Origin: Acidobacteriaceae bacterium
GTDB taxonomy: Bacteria > Acidobacteriota > Terriglobia > Terriglobales > Acidobacteriaceae
Direction: 5' to 3'
Assembly: GCA_003167305.1 (NCBI GenBank)
Contig: PMTP01000118.1
Span: 1-25,321 of the forward strand
Length of the DNA: 25,321 nt
The notes under the pieces were generated by a model that was not told the DNA's origin, searched no databases, and saw nothing but the letters and a program-made list of their open reading frames with translations. How positions within the stretch are numbered: position 1 is the first letter of the stretch; each line of letters starts with the position of its first letter. A program made the translations under genes and the position numbers. Positions 7,376 to 14,439 of the stretch are shown piece by piece.

Positions 7376-7726
7376 ATGACAGATTTTCCAGAATTCATGA
7401 AGCATCCCGCCAACGAGATTGCGAAATCCAGTCAGGCGACTCCGGGGGTGGAGGGTTTTGTCTTTGATGGAGCGGACGGAAGCCAGATGGCGTTTTGGAG
7501 CTGCCCACAAACCGCCGAATCCGCGCCCCACGCCCACGGTTACGATGAATACATGGTCGTCGTGCAGGGCTGCTATACCCTGATCATCGATGGCGAGAGA
7601 ATTCCTGTGAGGGCTGGGGAAGAATACTTCATTCCGCGTGGCGTCGAGCACGGTGGCGAAGTTATGGCTGGAACCAGAACGATCCACGCATTTGGCGGCC
7701 ATCGAGCCGGCCGGGCTCATCCCTAA
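7376..7726 (+). CDS. Cupin-domain protein
   Basis: A 116-residue single-domain cupin. Motif 1 is 'HAHGYDEYMVVVQG', giving two histidines and a glutamate as likely metal ligands. Motif 2 is 'PRGVEHGGEVMAGTRTIHAFGG', giving the last histidine. Such small cupins are metal-binding enzymes or sensors, and the substrate cannot be predicted from sequence. GGGAGA lies about 13 bases before the ATG. It follows lpxK by 42 bases in the same direction but has no obvious link to lipid A. It is convergent with purN across a 129-base spacer. Confidence 0.85.
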   Translation: MTDFPEFMKHPANEIAKSSQATPGVEGFVFDGADGSQMAFWSCPQTAESAPHAHGYDEYMVVVQGCYTLIIDGERIPVRAGEEYFIPRGVEHGGEVMAGTRTIHAFGGHRAGRAHP

Positions 7727-7742
7727 CGGCTTATCGTTATGA

Positions 7743-7792
7743 TCATTGCTCCTGAATCAGTCGATCTCAGGCGTTTTGAGGTTGAGCAATGA
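7743..7792. terminator. Inverted repeat between convergent genes
   Basis: TCATTGCTC (7743-7751) pairs with GAGCAATGA (7784-7792), a perfect 9-bp stem around 32 bases that contain a smaller CCTGA/TCAGG pairing. It sits between the convergent cupin and purN genes, where a bidirectional transcription stop would be expected. No T-run follows on either strand, so the terminator call is tentative. Confidence 0.3.
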
Positions 7793-7855
7793 GGACTTCA
7801 GGGCTTTGCAGAATCTGAATCTTGTTCCCAGTCTGCACTGCATAATCGGGAAGAC

Positions 7856-8473
7856 TCACTTCACAAACCGCCGTCCGCGAATCTCGTACTCTCCGCTGGC
7901 CACGCGGGCAATCGTTTCCGTGTAGGCAAGATGCTCCTCGGCCAGAATCCGCTCGCTGAGCGAGTGCGCGTCGTCGCTCTCCAGCACCGGAATCGCCCTC
8001 TGCACGACGATCACTCCATGGTCCAGATGCTCATCGACAAAGTGGACCGTGCAGCCGGCCACCTGCACGCCGTAGTCGAAGGCCTGCGTCTGCGCTTCGA
8101 GGCCGGGAAAGGCGGGCAGCAGCGAGGGATGAATGTTGAGAATGCGATTGGGAAAGGCGGCGACAAACTCCGGCGAGAGCAGCCTCATGTAGCCGGCCAG
8201 GCAGATCAGCTCCACACTGTGCGCTTTCAGGCAATCGATCACATCGGCGTCGTGCTCGGCGCGCTTGCGGCCCATGGAGACAAAAACGGCTGTCGGCAGC
8301 CCCAACTCACGCGCGGCTTGCAGGCCGGCGGCCTCGGCCACATTCGAGACGACGACGGCAATTTCCACGCCCTTGAGCCGCCCGGCGCGGATCGACTCCG
8401 CAATGGCCAGAAAGTTCGACCCCCGGCCGGAAAGCAGAATGCCCAGCCGGAGTGGATCGCGCACGCCGCTCAT
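7856..8473 (-). CDS. purN: Phosphoribosylglycinamide formyltransferase PurN
   Basis: PurN transfers a formyl group from 10-formyltetrahydrofolate to GAR, the third step of purine synthesis. The 205 residues carry 'ILLSGRGSNF' at 12-21 (phosphate binding), 'LNIHPSLLPAFPG' at 112-124 with catalytic N113 and H115, and D151 in 'DEHLDHGVIVVQ' matching E. coli D144. The start ATG overlaps the purM stop (ATGA), so I do not use the longer open frame that runs back inside purM. The order purM-purN with overlap is a common purine operon. Confidence 0.96.
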   Translation of the reverse strand: MSGVRDPLRLGILLSGRGSNFLAIAESIRAGRLKGVEIAVVVSNVAEAAGLQAARELGLPTAVFVSMGRKRAEHDADVIDCLKAHSVELICLAGYMRLLSPEFVAAFPNRILNIHPSLLPAFPGLEAQTQAFDYGVQVAGCTVHFVDEHLDHGVIVVQRAIPVLESDDAHSLSERILAEEHLAYTETIARVASGEYEIRGRRFVK

Positions 8474-9519
8474 GTGTACTGCACCCGGCGCTCGCCCTTG
8501 ACCACGCGGCCGACGACATAGAACTTCTCCTCGGAGCGGTCGAGCAGGTTCTTGGCGCGCACAAACTTGGCCGCCGGAATCGCCGCAATCAGCCCGATGC
8601 CCATGTTGAAGGTGCGCATCATCTCCTCTTGCGAGACCTGGCCCAGCGTGCGCAGATGCTCGAAGATGGGCAGCACCGGCCAGGAGCCGATCTCGACCTG
8701 CGCGGTGGTGTTCTTGGGCAGGATGCGCGGCAGGTTTTCCGTGATGCCGCCGCCGGTGATGTGCGCCATGCCAGAGGTCAGTCCCGCGGTCACCAGCTTC
8801 TGAATCAGATGCAGGTAGCTGCGATGGGTTCTCATCAGCGCCGCGCCGGCTTTCTCCTTGATGGCGGTCACGTATTGCGTGTGCTTGTATCCGGCCACCT
8901 CGAAGAAGAGCTTGCGGGCCAGCGAATAGCCGTTGGTGTGCAAGCCGGTCGAGGGCAGCCCGATCAGCACATCGCCGGCCTTGATCCCCGCGCCGGTCAC
9001 CATCTTGTCGCGGTCCACCGCGCCCACGATGAAGCCTGCCAGGTCGTACTCCCCCTCGGCATAAAAGCCCGGCATCTGCGCCGTCTCGCCGCCGATCAGC
9101 GCGCAGCCGTTGGCCTTGCACGCATCGGCCAGGCCAGTCACAACGCTCTCGGTCACCTCCGGGTCCAGCTTGCCGCTGGCCAGATAGTCGAGAAAAAACA
9201 GCGGTATGGCGCCCTGCACGGCGATGTCGTTCACGCAGTGGTTCACCAGGTCCGCGCCCACTGTGTGGTGCATCCCCAGCTCGAAGGCAATCTTCAGCTT
9301 GGTGCCCACCCCGTCGGCTGAGCTGACCAGGATGGGGTTCTTCCAGCGCTGCATATCCAGCCGGTAGAGCGCGCCGAAGCCGCCGATGCCACCCAGCACA
9401 TTGCGGTTGAAGGTCTTCTGCGCCAGGTACTTGATGCGTTCCTTGGCGCGGTCGCCACTGCGGATGTCCACGCCGGTGTCGGCGTAGGTCACGGATTTGG
9501 TTTTAGGTTCGTCAGGCAC
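8470..9519 (-). CDS. purM: Phosphoribosylformylglycinamidine cyclo-ligase PurM
   Basis: PurM (AIR synthetase) closes the imidazole ring using ATP, the fifth step of purine synthesis. Visible motifs are 'TYADTGVDI' near the N-terminus, 'GGIGGFGALY', 'SSADGVGTKLKIA', 'GGETAQMPGFY', 'GLPSTGLHTNGYSLARK', 'HITGGGITENLPRILP' and 'TFNMGIGLI'. I choose GTG at 9519, giving 349 residues, the normal family length. An ATG at 9672 is in frame and would add 51 residues of low-complexity, non-family sequence reaching into the XRE promoter, so I reject it. A second GTG at 9492, just before TYADTG, is also possible. TAAAAT on the minus strand at 9575-9580 could be its -10 box. Confidence 0.95.
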   Translation of the reverse strand: MPDEPKTKSVTYADTGVDIRSGDRAKERIKYLAQKTFNRNVLGGIGGFGALYRLDMQRWKNPILVSSADGVGTKLKIAFELGMHHTVGADLVNHCVNDIAVQGAIPLFFLDYLASGKLDPEVTESVVTGLADACKANGCALIGGETAQMPGFYAEGEYDLAGFIVGAVDRDKMVTGAGIKAGDVLIGLPSTGLHTNGYSLARKLFFEVAGYKHTQYVTAIKEKAGAALMRTHRSYLHLIQKLVTAGLTSGMAHITGGGITENLPRILPKNTTAQVEIGSWPVLPIFEHLRTLGQVSQEEMMRTFNMGIGLIAAIPAAKFVRAKNLLDRSEEKFYVVGRVVKGERRVQYT

Positions 9520-9654
9520 GGTGCGGCTTTCTGCGGATGGAGTTGTTGGACGGCGCTGCTGGCCGGGAAGATCAATTTTAGCAGGATTTTGTTGAGGTGG
9601 TAGTGCAATTCGGGCGTTTATCTGTTGATGGATCGAAATAGATGAGTAAAAAAT

Positions 9655-9716
9655 GGAAAGCTGACTTGACAAACTTCGCGACTCATACTACTCTAATTTG
9701 GAAAGCCGACTTTACA
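9655..9716 (+). promoter_or_regulatory. Promoter with paired operator-like repeats for the XRE gene
   Basis: TTGACA (9666-9671), a 17-base spacer and TACTCT (9689-9694) form a plausible sigma-70 promoter. It is bracketed by two copies of a 17-base direct repeat, GGAAAGCTGACTTGACA (9655-9671) and GGAAAGCCGACTTTACA (9700-9716), differing at two positions and 45 bases apart. The second contains the palindromic core AAAG-CCGA-CTTT. One copy covers the -35 box, the other covers the start codon of the XRE gene. This is the expected picture for autorepression by the encoded regulator, which is inference. Confidence 0.6.
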
Positions 9717-9928
9717 TGGCGCGCATCATCACAAACCGGGTCAAAGAACTGCGCGCGGCGCGCGGTTGGACGCAGGAGCAACTGGCGCAGGCCGCGGGCG
9801 TCTCTCGCCAGAGCATCAACTCCATCGAGCGAAACCGATACGTGCCCAGCCTGGAACTGGCGCTCGTCTTCGCCCGCATCTTCGCCTGTTCCACCGATGA
9901 AATTTTTCAGTTGGAGGAGAAAGCATGA
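9716..9928 (+). CDS. Small XRE/Cro-CI family regulator
   Basis: A 70-residue protein that is almost only a helix-turn-helix domain. The DNA-binding part is 'WTQEQLAQAAGVSRQSINSIE' at 18-38, followed by 'RYVPSLELALVFARIF' and 'STDEIFQLEEKA'. This short type usually acts as an autoregulated repressor and often sits in front of membrane protein genes. The ATG at 9716 is used because residues from MARII on match the family; an in-frame TTG at 9698 would add six residues. The stop overlaps the next start (ATGA at 9925-9928), tying it to the membrane protein genes. The promoter region holds two operator-like repeats. Confidence 0.9.
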   Translation: MARIITNRVKELRAARGWTQEQLAQAAGVSRQSINSIERNRYVPSLELALVFARIFACSTDEIFQLEEKA

Positions 9929-10164
9929 TCCATCCTGTTCTCAGCCGCATACTCATGCTCGACCATGTTGCCGACGAGCGGTGCCGCGAGCATAACCGCC
10001 GCTCAACCAGCGCCGCAGCCATCGCCGGAACACTCTTCGCCTTTGCCCTGCTCGAATATCACCTGCTTGTCGAGCACCGCGTCCCGTGGGATCTGATCGT
10101 CGTGATCTATGCCATGGGCGCGGTAAAGATCGCGCTCATGCTCTGGTATCGCTTCAAAAACTAA
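9925..10164 (+). CDS. Small two-TM protein, first of the XRE cluster
   Basis: A 79-residue protein with transmembrane segments at about 29-48 ('TSAAAIAGTLFAFALLEYHL') and 55-75, and a basic/acidic N-terminal stretch of about 28 residues before the membrane. GGAGGAG lies 7 bases upstream and the ATG overlaps the regulator's stop. I do not recognise the family. The tight coupling implies it acts with, or is controlled by, the XRE protein, perhaps as a membrane partner that modulates it; that is inference. Confidence 0.75.
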   Translation: MIHPVLSRILMLDHVADERCREHNRRSTSAAAIAGTLFAFALLEYHLLVEHRVPWDLIVVIYAMGAVKIALMLWYRFKN

Positions 10165-10184
10165 ATCTCCTGGAGGAGTTTCCC

Positions 10185-10412
10185 ATGTGCCTGTTTCATC
10201 GCCACCAACTCGATCCCAAGACCCGTCGAATTCTTGTCGCAGGCAATCTCTGCATCTCATCCAGTCTGATCCTCATGACGCACTTTGCTGAAAGCTCAGG
10301 CCATCGGCATCCGGTTGTCTACGATGGCCTGCGCTTTCTGCTGATCGGCTGTGCCATCACCTTGCTTTACTGGTCCGCGCGCCGGATGCGCAACTGCGCC
10401 CCACGCCCCTGA
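10185..10412 (+). CDS. Small two-TM protein with QLDPKTRR motif, copy 1
   Basis: A 75-residue protein starting MCLFHRHQLDPKTRRILVAGN. GGAGGAG (10172-10178) precedes ATG 10185; the longer open frame upstream lies over the preceding gene and is rejected. Transmembrane segments are near 16-33 and 50-65. Two cysteines and several histidines lie in or near the membrane edges (C2, H5, H7, C22, H40, H42). It is clearly related to the protein encoded at 10720-10968: both begin MC, then share QLDPKTRR followed by a V-A-N pattern. No named family is recognised. Confidence 0.72.
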   Translation: MCLFHRHQLDPKTRRILVAGNLCISSSLILMTHFAESSGHRHPVVYDGLRFLLIGCAITLLYWSARRMRNCAPRP

Positions 10413-10423
10413 AAGGAACTTCT

Positions 10424-10678
10424 ATGCCTCTGCTTGATACTTGCAGTCTGAAAAAATCGCTGCCGCTTCTCATTGCCCTGCTTGTGGTTGCTCAAATCGA
10501 CCTGGCCAGCGCCGCCGGATGGCCGAATGCGCTCTTGTCGCTGCTGCATCTGACGGCTGCGCCTGACGACCATTGCAGGGGTAGTTGCGCGGGACTGGGC
10601 GTCTTCATCGATTTTTTTGTGATCTTCCAGCTCGCCCGCATCTTTGCCAAACGTGCCATGCAACCTCGTCACGATTGA
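10424..10678 (+). CDS. Small two-TM protein of the XRE cluster
   Basis: An 84-residue protein, 11 bases after the previous gene, with AAAGGAA upstream of the ATG. The N-terminus 'MPLLDTCSLKKSLPLLIALLVVAQIDLASAAG' could be a signal peptide or a first membrane segment; a second hydrophobic stretch is at about 56-74. Between them is a cysteine-containing loop, 'DDHCRGSCAG', with a CxxxC pair. It lacks the QLDPKTRR motif of its neighbours, so it is a third type of small protein in the same operon. Function unknown. Confidence 0.7.
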   Translation: MPLLDTCSLKKSLPLLIALLVVAQIDLASAAGWPNALLSLLHLTAAPDDHCRGSCAGLGVFIDFFVIFQLARIFAKRAMQPRHD

Positions 10679-10719
10679 AGCCACTTCGCAACAGCATTAC
10701 CACAAAGGAGGAATCAAAA

Positions 10720-10968
10720 ATGTGCATCTCAAATCGACAACTCGATCCCAAAACTCGCCGCCGGATGGTCATCGCCAACATCTCGTTCATTTTCGCCCTT
10801 CTGCTGTTGAATTCCGAGCGGTGGAATTGGGTTCACCCCTCCAGCCAGTTTGAACTGAATTGGCTCGACGCATTCACGGGCTTTTTCTTCGGCCTGTACA
10901 TTGCGATCATGCTCTTTGGGCTGCGGGGCGCTCGCCGTTGCCGTGCCTCTGAACCCGAAAAGCTATAG
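10720..10968 (+). CDS. Small two-TM protein with QLDPKTRR motif, copy 2
   Basis: An 82-residue protein starting MCISNRQLDPKTRRRMVIANI, a paralog of the protein encoded at 10185-10412. AAAGGAGG precedes the ATG at 10720 with good spacing; the open frame upstream overlaps the previous gene and is ignored. Transmembrane segments are near 15-31 and 47-67, joined by a tryptophan-rich loop ('SERWNWVHP'), with a basic C-terminal tail. It ends the cluster: its TAG lies inside the palindrome CTATAG, whose other strand is the stop of the convergent DCC-family gene. Confidence 0.74.
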   Translation: MCISNRQLDPKTRRRMVIANISFIFALLLLNSERWNWVHPSSQFELNWLDAFTGFFFGLYIAIMLFGLRGARRCRASEPEKL

Positions 10969-11406
10969 AAACCGGGCGCGATTCTCGGGCGCAGGCAGCG
11001 GGCAGCTCTCCAGTCGCCCCCAGATGCGGTAGCGCCAGCGAGCGATGAGTTTGTATGCCGGGTCGCTGAGCAGATCCGGAATCCAGCCCAGCACCAAGGC
11101 AACAGCAGGCCAGGGCGGCGGCAGTTCGCGCAGCGAGACCAATTCACCTGCGAATCTAAGCCACAACTGTTCATTAATTTGCAGCGGATTGCGAAAGACC
11201 AGAACCGTGTCAGGAGCACCACCCGGCTCAAGGAGATCGGGGTGGCGCTCGATCAACTGCGCTACGGCTGGCGAGACGGAAGCGACAAAGCGCAGCCGAT
11301 CCCGCCGGTCGTGGCGGAGCAGCCAACGGACCCAGCCGTTGCACAGGCAGCAATGGCCATCGTAGACCACGAGCAGACGATTGCCGATTCCGTCCATTTC
11401 CTTCAT
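10963..11406 (-). CDS. DCC-family thiol-disulfide oxidoreductase (DUF393)
   Basis: A 147-residue protein with the DUF393 signature near its start: 'LVVYDGHCCLCNGWVRWLLRHD' with C19 and C22 as the redox pair, then 'RLRFV', and later 'DTVLVF' and 'GWIPDLLSDPAYKLIARWRYRIWG'. The family is predicted to catalyse thiol-disulfide exchange; the partner is unknown. I start at ATG 11406; an in-frame ATG at 11397 is the alternative. No good Shine-Dalgarno precedes either. The frame stays open far upstream across hemL, but that is antisense shadow. It is divergent from hemL with 81 bases between and convergent with the small membrane cluster. Confidence 0.88.
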   Translation of the reverse strand: MKEMDGIGNRLLVVYDGHCCLCNGWVRWLLRHDRRDRLRFVASVSPAVAQLIERHPDLLEPGGAPDTVLVFRNPLQINEQLWLRFAGELVSLRELPPPWPAVALVLGWIPDLLSDPAYKLIARWRYRIWGRLESCPLPAPENRARFL

Positions 11407-11471
11407 GTATGTTGAGATGCGACGGCAACGTCTATTGACTCGACTTCTAACTGGCGCCTTGATCGGCCCTC

Positions 11472-11477
11472 TATACT
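11472..11477 (+). promoter_or_regulatory. hemL: Possible -10 box of hemL
   Basis: TATACT lies ten bases before the hemL ATG, with no clear -35 box at the usual distance and no Shine-Dalgarno in between. If used, transcription would begin within a few bases of the start codon, giving an almost leaderless mRNA. The ispE start has the same arrangement (TACAAT at 13242-13247). Confidence 0.35.
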
Positions 11478-11487
11478 GAAACCCACG

Positions 11488-12801
11488 ATGAATTCTCAGA
11501 TGCCAGCCCGCCCCCGCACCCGTTCCCAAGCCCTTCAACAGCGCGCTGAGCGCTTCTTCCCTGGCGGCGTCAACTCGCCGGTGCGGGCCTTTGGCGCGGT
11601 GGGCGGCGCGCCGCCCTTTATCGAGCGCGCGCTGGGCGCATGGCTCACCGACGCCGACGGCAACCGCTATGTGGATTATTTTGGCTCCTGGGGGCCGATG
11701 ATTCTGGGCCACGCCTTTCCGCCGGTGGTCGAGGCTATTCAGAGAGCTGCGTGCAACTCGGCCAGCTTTGGCGCCTCCACGGCGGTTGAGGCGGATTTGG
11801 CTGAGCGCGTCGTCGCCTGCTACCCGGCCATCGAAAAGCTGCGCTTTGTCAGCTCCGGCACCGAGGCCACGATGAGCGCCATTCGGCTGGCCCGCGCCGC
11901 CACCGGACGCAAGATCATCGTCAAATTCGAGGGCTGCTACCACGGCCACTCTGATGGCCTCCTGGTCAAAGCCGGCTCTGGTGTCGCTACTTTTGGAATA
12001 CCAGGGTCGGCCGGCGTGCCGGAGGAGATCGCGCAACTCACCCTTGCTCTGCCCTTCAACGACCTGGCCTCCGTGGAAGCGGCCTTTGCCGCGCATCCCG
12101 GCACAATCGCCGCGGTGATTCTGGAGCCGGTCGTCGGCAACGCCGGCTGCATCCCGCCCGCCGCCGACTACCTGGCTGGCCTGCGCGCACTGACTCAGAG
12201 AGATGGAGCGCTGCTGATTGCCGACGAGGTGATGACCGGCTTCCGCGTGGCGCTGGGCGGAGCACTGGAGCTTTACGGCGTGGATGCCGACCTGGTGACG
12301 CTGGGCAAGATCGTCGGCGGCGGACTGCCGGTGGGCGTCTTCGGCGGCCAGCGCCGCTTCATGGACCTGCTGGCGCCGCTCGGACCGGTTTATCAGGCCG
12401 GAACCCTCAGCGGCAATCCGCTGGCGATGGCCGCCGGCATCGCTACGATCAGCTATTTGCAGGAGCACGCTGCCGAGGTCTATCCGCAACTTGAAGCTAA
12501 CGCCAAGGCCGTCGCCGAGGGTGTGGCCGCCGAAGCCTCCCGCGTCGGCATTTCGCTTACCCTCAACCGCGTCGGCTCGATGTGGACCTGGTTCTTTACG
12601 CCTGGACCCGTCACCGATTACGCCCAGGCCGCACAGAGCGACACGGCCGCCTTTGGACGCTTTCATCGGGCAATGCTGGAGCAGGGCATCTGGCTGCCGC
12701 CCTCGCAATTTGAGGCTGCATTTCTGAGCACGGCGCATGGCGAAGCGGAGGTTGCGGCTACCATTGCAGCGGCTCGGGAGGCGTTCAAAGGATTGGAATA
12801 A
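11488..12801 (+). CDS. hemL: Glutamate-1-semialdehyde 2,1-aminomutase
   Basis: HemL is a PLP enzyme making 5-aminolevulinate from glutamate-1-semialdehyde, the second step of the C5 route to haem. The 437 residues show '[13 protein letters not shown]' at 23-35, '[13 protein letters not shown]' at 63-75, '[20 protein letters not shown]' at 122-141, '[10 protein letters not shown]' at 147-156, 'ADEVMTGFR' at 245-253 and the PLP lysine K274 in '[13 protein letters not shown]'. All are standard. The ATG at 11488 gives the usual N-terminus. It is a single-gene unit here, convergent with the zinc-ribbon gene eight bases downstream. Confidence 0.97.
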   Translation: MNSQMPARPRTRSQALQQRAERFFPGGVNSPVRAFGAVGGAPPFIERALGAWLTDADGNRYVDYFGSWGPMILGHAFPPVVEAIQRAACNSASFGASTAVEADLAERVVACYPAIEKLRFVSSGTEATMSAIRLARAATGRKIIVKFEGCYHGHSDGLLVKAGSGVATFGIPGSAGVPEEIAQLTLALPFNDLASVEAAFAAHPGTIAAVILEPVVGNAGCIPPAADYLAGLRALTQRDGALLIADEVMTGFRVALGGALELYGVDADLVTLGKIVGGGLPVGVFGGQRRFMDLLAPLGPVYQAGTLSGNPLAMAAGIATISYLQEHAAEVYPQLEANAKAVAEGVAAEASRVGISLTLNRVGSMWTWFFTPGPVTDYAQAAQSDTAAFGRFHRAMLEQGIWLPPSQFEAAFLSTAHGEAEVAATIAAAREAFKGLE

Positions 12802-12809
12802 TCTCGTTG

Positions 12810-13193
12810 TTACCAGAGATCGAAAAAGGCGAAGAATCCGTCACCCCATAAACAGAAAAGTAACGCAAGACTATCCACAACCATGATCGAAATAAAGGAA
12901 TGTCCAGGATGTTCTGCGGAACGTTTCTGCCATGTCACAGCATCGAAGACGATCACGAAACTCACAACCAGCAAAATAGCAAAGATTCTCTCAGCTGCGC
13001 TTCTGCCGTGCTCTTTGTCTCTTGATGTTGCGGTCGCGAAAGGTCGCATCGAACTCATGGCTCCCTGTTCATGGAGATTCATGCCGCAGGTTGCGCAGAG
13101 CCATGCAGCTGGATCAACCTCACAGCCGCATTCCGCGCAGTAGACTGCCGGCGGGCTTGAAGGTTGTATCGGCGGTATACCATAGGGCGGCAT
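12810..13193 (-). CDS. Zinc-ribbon membrane protein, unknown function
   Basis: A 127-residue protein. After a proline-rich start it has a zinc ribbon, 'YCAECGCEVDPAAWLCATCGMNL', with C19/C22 and C33/C36 as likely ligands. A polar linker follows, then two membrane segments at about 68-86 and 101-121, ending FFAFFDLW. This ribbon-then-membrane build is common among uncharacterised bacterial proteins and suggests a cytosolic sensor or tether domain. Start ATG 13193, with GGATG upstream as a poor ribosome site. It is divergent from ispE (62 bases) and convergent with hemL. Confidence 0.8.
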   Translation of the reverse strand: MPPYGIPPIQPSSPPAVYCAECGCEVDPAAWLCATCGMNLHEQGAMSSMRPFATATSRDKEHGRSAAERIFAILLVVSFVIVFDAVTWQKRSAEHPGHSFISIMVVDSLALLFCLWGDGFFAFFDLW

Positions 13194-13255
13194 AACGCAT
13201 CCAGATTAGCACTGATAGAGTCCGGTTGTGCCGTTCCGCTCTACAATGAATCGGT

Positions 13256-14434
13256 ATGCCTACCGCCGTTCGTTCGCACGCGAAGATCAACCTTGGCCTG
13301 GGAATCGGCGCTCCTCGCGCCGATGGCTTTCATGCGCTCTGTACTGTTTATCAGACGCTGGAGCTCTATGACGTGGTGACAGTTGCGGCGCATCCTGCTA
13401 CGGCGACCGCGTTGCGGTTGACTACGAACAACAGCCGCGTTCCCACCGACGCCCGCAACACCGCCTGGAAGATGGTGGCGCTGGCGCTGGAGGCGCTCGG
13501 GATTACCGCCGAGGTCGATATCCACATCGAAAAACGGCTACCGGTGCAGGGAGGGCTGGGAGCTGGGTCGGCCAATGCCGTGGCGGCGCTGGTGGGATTG
13601 GAAGCGGAACTGGGGATCGGAGTTCATGGTTTCCCACCCTTCGAACAAAGTAAGTTCGAAGGATGGGGCACGGAGTTCATGGTTGGAGGAGAAACCGCAG
13701 GTCCTTCGATTCCGCTGCGCTCCGCTCAGGATGACAGTGTTTTTGGAAACACTCAGGATGACAGATCGTTGTGGCCAGCGCGGCGGATGGTGATTGCCGC
13801 CCAGGTTGGCTCGGATGTGCCTCTATTCCTGATTGGAGGCGCGATTCTTGGGCTGGACCGGGGACAGCAGGTTTCTCCGCTGCCGGACTTCGAGCCGGTC
13901 TGGTGCATGGTGGCCACGCCGGAGTTGGGTGTCTCCACGCCGCAGGCTTTTCGCGACTGGGACAGGCTCTGCCTGATTGAGGGTTTGACCGCGGCGGCCA
14001 GTGCGGATAGACTAAGAGAGTTGAGCCGCGCCTATGTCAGCGCCTTTGCGGGAGCGATCCCCGAAGGACGGCCAGGAGTTGGCTCCTCCGGTGTTCTCTC
14101 CAGAGAATTGGATGAAGAGAACCTGGCCGGACCCATGGAGTCCGCGCTTGTCCGCACCGGGATTACGAGCTGGATTGTGAACGACTTTGAACGCGTCGTC
14201 TTTCCCCAGCATCCTTCCCTTGCAGAAATCAAGCGCATTCTATTGGGTTTGGGCACTCCGGAGGCAGCTCTCCATGCTTCGCTGTCCGGGTCAGGTTCAG
14301 CGCTCTTCGGGTTGTACCGAACCCGTGGAGATGCGGAAGCGGCGCGCGAACGACTGCGGCCGATGGGAGTGGCGAGTCTGCTGACCCGCACTCTGCCGCG
14401 AGCGAAGTACTGGCGCGAAATGCTTTTGCCGTAG
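13256..14434 (+). CDS. ispE: 4-diphosphocytidyl-2-C-methyl-D-erythritol kinase IspE with in-frame insert
   Basis: IspE is the GHMP-family kinase of the MEP isoprenoid pathway, phosphorylating CDP-methylerythritol. Key parts: 'AKINLGLGIGAPRADGFH' at 9-26 with catalytic K10, the glycine-rich ATP loop 'PVQGGLGAGSANAVAAL' at 96-112, 'QVGSDVPLFLIGG' at 183-195 with catalytic D187, and 'SLSGSGSALFGLY' near the end. The protein is 392 residues, well above the usual 280-310. Most of the excess is residues 122-171, coded by intergenic-type repeats between the ATP loop and the catalytic aspartate region, in frame and without a stop. Both active-site motifs are intact, so it may still work. The ATG has no Shine-Dalgarno; TACAAT lies nine bases upstream. 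It ends five bases before a tRNA gene. Confidence 0.93.
   Translation: MPTAVRSHAKINLGLGIGAPRADGFHALCTVYQTLELYDVVTVAAHPATATALRLTTNNSRVPTDARNTAWKMVALALEALGITAEVDIHIEKRLPVQGGLGAGSANAVAALVGLEAELGIGVHGFPPFEQSKFEGWGTEFMVGGETAGPSIPLRSAQDDSVFGNTQDDRSLWPARRMVIAAQVGSDVPLFLIGGAILGLDRGQQVSPLPDFEPVWCMVATPELGVSTPQAFRDWDRLCLIEGLTAAASADRLRELSRAYVSAFAGAIPEGRPGVGSSGVLSRELDEENLAGPMESALVRTGITSWIVNDFERVVFPQHPSLAEIKRILLGLGTPEAALHASLSGSGSALFGLYRTRGDAEAARERLRPMGVASLLTRTLPRAKYWREMLLP
13619..13684. repeat. REP-like hairpin inside ispE, flanked by a 13-bp direct repeat
   Basis: GGAGTTCATGGTT occurs at 13619-13631 and 13672-13684. Between and partly within lies a hairpin with arms 13633-13646 and 13654-13667, 13 of 14 positions paired, around a 7-base loop. 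The edges TGGTTTCCCA and TGGGGCAC match the intergenic element at 3788-3823. The direct repeat looks like a target duplication left by insertion. Confidence 0.75.
13701..13764. repeat. Second repeat insert in ispE (CTCAGGATGACAG type)
   Basis: CTCAGGATGACAG occurs at 13725-13737 and 13752-13764. Between them AGTGTTT (13736-13742) pairs with AAACACT (13747-13753). The left part, GTCCTTCGATTCCGCTGCGC, belongs to a dispersed repeat type I remember from many environmental bacterial genomes. It lies 16 bases after the first insert and is also translated as part of IspE. Confidence 0.65.
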
Positions 14435-14439
14435 TTTTT

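Noticed and set aside
9520..9672. ATG start for purM at 9672 adding 51 residues
   Set aside because: The added sequence is not family-like and would run through the XRE promoter; GTG 9519 gives the normal length.
11407..12738. Upstream extension of the DCC oxidoreductase frame across hemL
   Set aside because: Antisense to hemL; the family begins at MKEMDGIGNRLLVVYDG, so the start is set at 11406.
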